Assembly (NCBI GenBank): GCA_041395865.1 | Contig: JAWKZQ010000013.1 | Coordinates: 10,719 to 74,718, forward strand | DNA from: IMCC2047 sp041395865 | Lineage (GTDB): Bacteria; Pseudomonadota; Gammaproteobacteria; Pseudomonadales; IMCC2047 | DNA: 64,000 nt | Direction: 5' to 3' | Made by a program: the position numbers and the translations under genes | Shown: positions 60,310 to 64,000 of the stretch, piece after piece | How the letters are laid out: every line of letters begins with the position of its first letter | Position numbering within the stretch: position 1 is the stretch's first letter | The notes under the pieces: generated by a model | The model's database searches: none | The model's input: only the letters and a program-made list of their open reading frames with translations | What the model was told of the DNA's origin: nothing

Positions 60310-62619
60310 TTAGTCGGTAATTAACTTGCCATTATCGACAAGGTCCTGAAGCAACGAACTCTGGTCCGCAAAGCCGGTTACCAAATCAACATTCGTCAAT
60401 TCGATCGTTTGTTCCACTGCCGATGGATCATAGCCGCCGGAAAAACCACCTTGGCTATTAATATGAATCAAGGTGTCACTCCCTGACTTCTCAACATGCA
60501 GGTAATCGGTCAGGTCGTTATTCTGTTCGTCCTGTAATAAATCACGCAGATCCAGCTTATCCCCGGTATCCGGCGTCGTATCGAAATCCGTAATAATATC
60601 TGTCGCCGGACTTCCTGCAACGCCCTGGTCATTCAGCTCCCAGGCAAAAGTGTCAACGCCTGCACCGCCCGTCAGGATATCGTCTCCGGCACCACCAATG
60701 AGCAAATCGTCGCCCAATCCACCGATCAGCGTGTCATCACCGGCCCCGCCTTCAAGGCGATCATTACCCTCGTCACCTGACAAGATGTCGTTTCCGATAT
60801 CACCGAAAATCACATCATCGCCGCTTCCCCCTGAAAGCGTATCGTCTCCAAGACCGCCAAAAATCAGGTCGTTACCGGCTTGGCCATTAACCGTATCATT
60901 GCCCCCGGCCGCCTGAATGGAGTCATTATTGGCTGTCCCCGAAAGGGTGTCGTCCGTTGTAGAGCCCAGTACCGTATTACTGGTTTGGTCAACCAGAATG
61001 CTGATCGTCTCATTAATTGAAGCACTTGGCCCACTGCTCTCCGTAGCCGTCGCAGTGACGGTCAAATCAACAGTACCTGTGTAGCCATCCGCAGGTGTAA
61101 ACATCAGGCCAATAAGATCCGCCTGTGTAAGGCTCCAGACACCACCGCCCAGATCAGTACCCGCACTTAGGGAAGCGCCTGCTGGTACCCCGCTAATTTG
61201 CAATGACAGGGTTTCCGAGCCATCCAAATCCGTCAACTCGGCGCTAATTGCCAAGGCGACCGAAGCTGTCGACAGGACATTCGTACCACTGGTTATACTG
61301 GTACCGGTGATGCTGAGCGCCGAATCTTTGCTGTCATCACGGCCATTAAGCACAATAAAGGAAGCCTGATACGTACCATCCATCGTGGCATTAATAGTCT
61401 GGGTTCCCGTTCCAGTGCCGCGTGGTCCAACCTCTTCCGATGAGCTCAACCGTATAATCTGCGTATTACCATTTGGATCAGTAATCACAACCAGCGCGAG
61501 ATCGTTATAGCCCTGGTTAATTTCACTTTGCCGGTTTTCTCCTGTGACAAAGCTCCAATCCAGGGATGCCGAATCGCCATTTGAAAGTGAAAACGAATAG
61601 GAGGTTACATTTCCATCAATCGCATTAACATTACCCGGGTCTGATCCCGGCGGGTTAAAGCTATCCAAAACGCCGCTCGCCAGGCCGAGTTTCGACTCAA
61701 TCGCGGCCTGTGACAGGGACGCCGTGGTCGATATTGATGTAGGCGCCTGAGAAATACTGGTCATCGGAGAAACGACGTTTAGTAAGGGTTCGTCGGCAAC
61801 CGCCGCAACCGTCACCGTCACGCTGGCCGTGTCCGTGCCGCCCTGGCCGTCACTCACCGTATACGTAATGGTGTCCACGCCATGGAAGTTGGCGTTCGGC
61901 GTGTAATTCAGGGTGCCATCGGGGTTCACCGTCACCGTGCCGTTCAGCGCCGTGGGCACGCCCTGGATGCTCAGCGCATCCCCATCCACATCCGTGTCGT
62001 TACCCAGCACATCGATGTTCGTCAGCGCCGTATCTTCGTTGGTATTCACCGGGCCGTCATCGTTGGCGACCGGATCATCATTCACCGCCGCAACCGTATT
62101 ATTAGCATTCGATACGGCATTCTGAGCATTGCCGGTTGAAGCACCATCACTTTCAGGCAAAGCAAAAGCGGTCAGGTTTGAAGCGGGCTCATCCCCTATT
62201 AAATTCCGGCCTTGAGGGAACGCTTCAATAAGTCGTTCGAGAAGCACGAAAGTATGGCCGTCGTTACCAACAGCGCCCGCCGCGGTCGGTTCGATCAGCT
62301 GATCAATTTCCTCACCGCGTTCAAGTGCCTTGACCAGTGCATCGATGCTGGCTCGTTCAATAGAGGATTCGTTATCCGTAGCAGCTGTTTCAGGCTGCAT
62401 GTCTTCGCTTAGGGTGACGGGCGTTTCTGAATTGACAACCAGGGGCTGGCCATTGGCCATAACCAGCTCAACTGATTCTCCAGGCTCCGCAACAATACGC
62501 TCACCGATATAAACGACGCTATCGATTGATAACAATCGTCGTTCACCCGTTTCGATATTCTGCGCATACACGCCGCCGTCAATGGCAACGACTTTGCCGA
62601 TAGGAGTTTGATCCGTCAT
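60310..62619 (-). CDS. compact LapA-like RTX adhesin with LapG cleavage site
   Basis: A 769-residue type I secreted protein. Residues 1-130 form a LapA retention module: GKVVAIDGGVYAQN at the start and EPTAAGAVGNDGHTFVLL with TAAG at 112-115 (bases 62275-62286), the di-alanine site of LapG. About 180-277 is one cadherin/VCBS-like Ig repeat (DGDALSIQGVP, ITYTVSDGQGGTDTASVTVT). A middle domain of about 280-560 follows. RTX nonapeptides (GGLGDDTLSGGSGDD and others) occupy about 575-650 and bind Ca2+. The last 120 residues are a type I secretion target domain. LapA proteins usually have thousands of residues, so this is a miniature. A good AAGGATAA site precedes the ATG. Confidence 0.92.
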   Translation of the reverse strand: MTDQTPIGKVVAIDGGVYAQNIETGERRLLSIDSVVYIGERIVAEPGESVELVMANGQPLVVNSETPVTLSEDMQPETAATDNESSIERASIDALVKALERGEEIDQLIEPTAAGAVGNDGHTFVLLERLIEAFPQGRNLIGDEPASNLTAFALPESDGASTGNAQNAVSNANNTVAAVNDDPVANDDGPVNTNEDTALTNIDVLGNDTDVDGDALSIQGVPTALNGTVTVNPDGTLNYTPNANFHGVDTITYTVSDGQGGTDTASVTVTVAAVADEPLLNVVSPMTSISQAPTSISTTASLSQAAIESKLGLASGVLDSFNPPGSDPGNVNAIDGNVTSYSFSLSNGDSASLDWSFVTGENRQSEINQGYNDLALVVITDPNGNTQIIRLSSSEEVGPRGTGTGTQTINATMDGTYQASFIVLNGRDDSKDSALSITGTSITSGTNVLSTASVALAISAELTDLDGSETLSLQISGVPAGASLSAGTDLGGGVWSLTQADLIGLMFTPADGYTGTVDLTVTATATESSGPSASINETISILVDQTSNTVLGSTTDDTLSGTANNDSIQAAGGNDTVNGQAGNDLIFGGLGDDTLSGGSGDDVIFGDIGNDILSGDEGNDRLEGGAGDDTLIGGLGDDLLIGGAGDDILTGGAGVDTFAWELNDQGVAGSPATDIITDFDTTPDTGDKLDLRDLLQDEQNNDLTDYLHVEKSGSDTLIHINSQGGFSGGYDPSAVEQTIELTNVDLVTGFADQSSLLQDLVDNGKLITD

Positions 62620-62674
62620 GTCTTTATCCTTTTAAAGCGAAAGTTATAAGCTACAGATAAAGACTAGTCACAGA

Positions 62675-63343
62675 TCAGGATTCCGCTATTGAACTAAAGG
62701 ACAATGGCGGCGATTTTTTTGATAAATCGTTAATTAGCAGGGCCAGCTGTACCCGGTCCCGGACACGGAGCTTCTCAAAAACCGCAGAAATGTGTGCTTT
62801 TACCGTGCGTTCAGTAATATCCAGACGGGTTGCAATTTCCCGATTGCTGGCTCCTTTGCCGACTTCCAGCGCGACCATTCGCTCACGGGACGTTAATGGA
62901 TCAAGGCATTGTTCGAGCGCTGCTTGGGAAGAGTTTTGCGGGGTATCGTTATTTACTGACGAAGCCGTTAGCAGTCGTTGCATCAGCTGGGCACCAAGCC
63001 ATAAACCGCCACGGCTTACGACAGCAGCAATTTCCCGAAGCTGCTCGGGGGCAGCCAGGTAATGGCAATAGCCAGCTGCGCCGGCCTGCATAACCTTAAA
63101 GGCTTCGTTTTCAGACAGCTCATCGGTCATGACAACCAGCCGAGGATATAGGGCGCATACCTGCTGAACAACCTGCGCTCGATCAGCAACCGCCAGCAGA
63201 CTGATATCCAGCCAGCACTGTACCTGCTGCTCTATTCCCAGGACGTTTAAATCCTTCAGGGGGCAATGAGCGACACTGTCGAAAGCTTCCATCCAGCGCG
63301 GGTTCAGCCATGCTCGCGCAGTTATAAAGATATGCTGATTCAT
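62675..63343 (-). CDS. LuxR-family transcriptional regulator with atypical receiver
   Basis: A 222-residue regulator. The C-terminal LuxR/FixJ helix-turn-helix is clear: LTSRERMVALEVGKGASNRE with IATRLDITERTVKAHISAVF. The N-terminal 130 residues look like a receiver fold (VMQAGAAGYCHYLAAPEQLR), but the N-terminal acidic pair is missing and the usual beta-5 Lys is replaced by His/Tyr, so phosphorylation may not occur. It overlaps the LapC-like gene by four bases and lies 55 bases upstream of the adhesin gene, so the three are probably one operon. It may control adhesin expression. Confidence 0.88.
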   Translation of the reverse strand: MNQHIFITARAWLNPRWMEAFDSVAHCPLKDLNVLGIEQQVQCWLDISLLAVADRAQVVQQVCALYPRLVVMTDELSENEAFKVMQAGAAGYCHYLAAPEQLREIAAVVSRGGLWLGAQLMQRLLTASSVNNDTPQNSSQAALEQCLDPLTSRERMVALEVGKGASNREIATRLDITERTVKAHISAVFEKLRVRDRVQLALLINDLSKKSPPLSFSSIAES

Positions 63344-64000
63344 CGCTCAGTCAAAGCGTATTGCTTGGCTCGTAACACGGGTTTAAGCAAATAGGATAAA
63401 ACGCTTTTTTTACCCGTCAGAATATCTACTTGAGCAACCATACCCGGAATAATCGGCTTATCTTCACCCAAGCTTGATTGAAGTGTTCTTACACGTACCA
63501 TATAAAAAGGGTTTCCATCTTCGTCCATGACGGTATCAGCACCGATGTGTGTAACCTTGGCATCCAGCCCTCCATATACGGCAAAATCATAGGCGGTGAA
63601 CTTCACAACGGCGGGCTGCCCTAATGTCAGGAAGGCAATATCCTTAGGCTTAATGCGTGCTTCCAGTACCAGCGCATCATCTAAAGGAACAATCTCAACC
63701 ACTTCTTTACCCGCAGCAACCACGCCACCAATAGTATTATAGAAAAGTCTTTTGACTGTGCCATGCACAGGAGAGCGAACCGCTGTTTGCGCAACCATAT
63801 CCGTTAACCCTACGCTCGATTCCCTAAGTGCCTTGGCTCGAGTCGTTATCTCGGTGAGCTCCTCTCGGATAGTATTTTTATAATCAAGCTCGACTTCCTT
63901 GATCTTATTCTTCGCTTCAGCAATAGCCGCCATGATGCGCTTAGTCTGGGCAGTCGCCTGATCCCGCTCGCCTTCTAGCCGGATGACCTCGCGCTCAAGA
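63340..64000 (-). CDS. HlyD/LapC-type membrane fusion protein (5' end cut by window edge)
   Basis: The C-terminal 220 residues of a type I secretion adaptor. The frame is open to base 64000 without a stop, so the methionine at 63933 is internal. It shows the end of the coiled-coil hairpin, then the lipoyl and beta-barrel parts: VRSPVHGTVKRLFYNTIGGV, VVEIVPLDDALVLEARIKPK, DIAFLTLGQPAVVKFTAYDF and GMVAQVDILTGKKSVLSYLL. It bridges an inner-membrane ABC transporter and the TolC protein. The transporter (LapB) must lie beyond the right edge. Confidence 0.92.
   Translation of the reverse strand, partial: LEREVIRLEGERDQATAQTKRIMAAIAEAKNKIKEVELDYKNTIREELTEITTRAKALRESSVGLTDMVAQTAVRSPVHGTVKRLFYNTIGGVVAAGKEVVEIVPLDDALVLEARIKPKDIAFLTLGQPAVVKFTAYDFAVYGGLDAKVTHIGADTVMDEDGNPFYMVRVRTLQSSLGEDKPIIPGMVAQVDILTGKKSVLSYLLKPVLRAKQYALTER

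Noticed and set aside
60575..60920. Reading the RTX repeats as a haemolysin-type toxin
   Set aside because: There is no toxin domain or acyltransferase partner; the N-terminal retention module with TAAG and the neighbouring lapG/lapD point to an adhesin.
63340..63933. Taking the methionine at 63933 as the start of the HlyD-like protein
   Set aside because: The frame continues without a stop to the window edge and the N-terminal half of the adaptor is missing, so the gene is truncated by the window.
1..64000. CRISPR arrays, insertion sequences, prophage or integrative elements
   Set aside because: No direct-repeat arrays, transposase or integrase genes, or attachment-site duplications at the tRNA genes were seen.

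Overview
The window comes from a free-living, motile, probably marine gammaproteobacterium. Pointers are the alaS-lysC-csrA-tRNA-Ser-tRNA-Arg order, a Pseudomonas/Cellvibrio-like polar-type flagellar gene order with sigma54 and sigma28 promoters, Na+-pumping oxaloacetate decarboxylase genes, an arsenosugar gene set and a Lap-type biofilm system. The exact genus cannot be read from the sequence; a Cellvibrionales-like lineage is an inference.

1-15645 (all minus strand) is one long exopolysaccharide operon of the exosortase A (XrtA/PEP-CTERM) type. In transcription order it encodes an outer-membrane export lipoprotein, a chain-length protein, a tyrosine autokinase, an outer-membrane beta-barrel, an ExeA-like ATPase, UDP-GlcNAc 2-epimerase, a polysaccharide deacetylase, a FemAB-like protein, a glycosyltransferase, exosortase A fused to EpsI, a second glycosyltransferase, an asparagine-synthase-like amidotransferase and a sulfotransferase cut by the left edge. 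15646-21497 adds an exosortase-associated acyltransferase, an unknown outer-membrane barrel and the PrsK/PrsR two-component system.

21600-24610 holds an acyltransferase, a small PilZ protein and a cation diffusion facilitator. 24614-33400 is a housekeeping block: oadGAB, tRNA-Arg, tRNA-Ser, csrA, lysC, alaS and alkB.

33457-51058 is a flagellar cluster. On the minus strand it reads flgBCDEFGHIJKL, fliC, flaG, fliD, fliS, fliT; on the plus strand flgA, flgM, flgN and a YcgR-like PilZ brake. Sigma54-type promoters are readable upstream of flgA, flgB and fliD, and sigma28-type promoters upstream of fliC and flgM. FlgJ is the short form without a muramidase domain.

51093-55415 holds an arsenosugar trio (ArsS and two glycosyltransferase-like proteins), a class I amidotransferase-type hydrolase, HtpX and tRNA-Arg(CCT).

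55544-64000 is a compact Lap adhesion locus: a TolC/LapE-like outer-membrane protein, the periplasmic protease LapG, its c-di-GMP receptor LapD, a small conserved protein, a short (769 aa) LapA-like RTX adhesin that keeps a TAAG LapG cleavage site, a LuxR-type regulator and the C-terminal half of a LapC/HlyD adaptor running off the right edge. With the two PilZ proteins, the window carries both a motility brake and an adhesion switch that would respond to c-di-GMP, beside an EPS factory. Long antisense reading frames were treated as shadows. No CRISPR array, insertion sequence, prophage or rRNA gene was seen.
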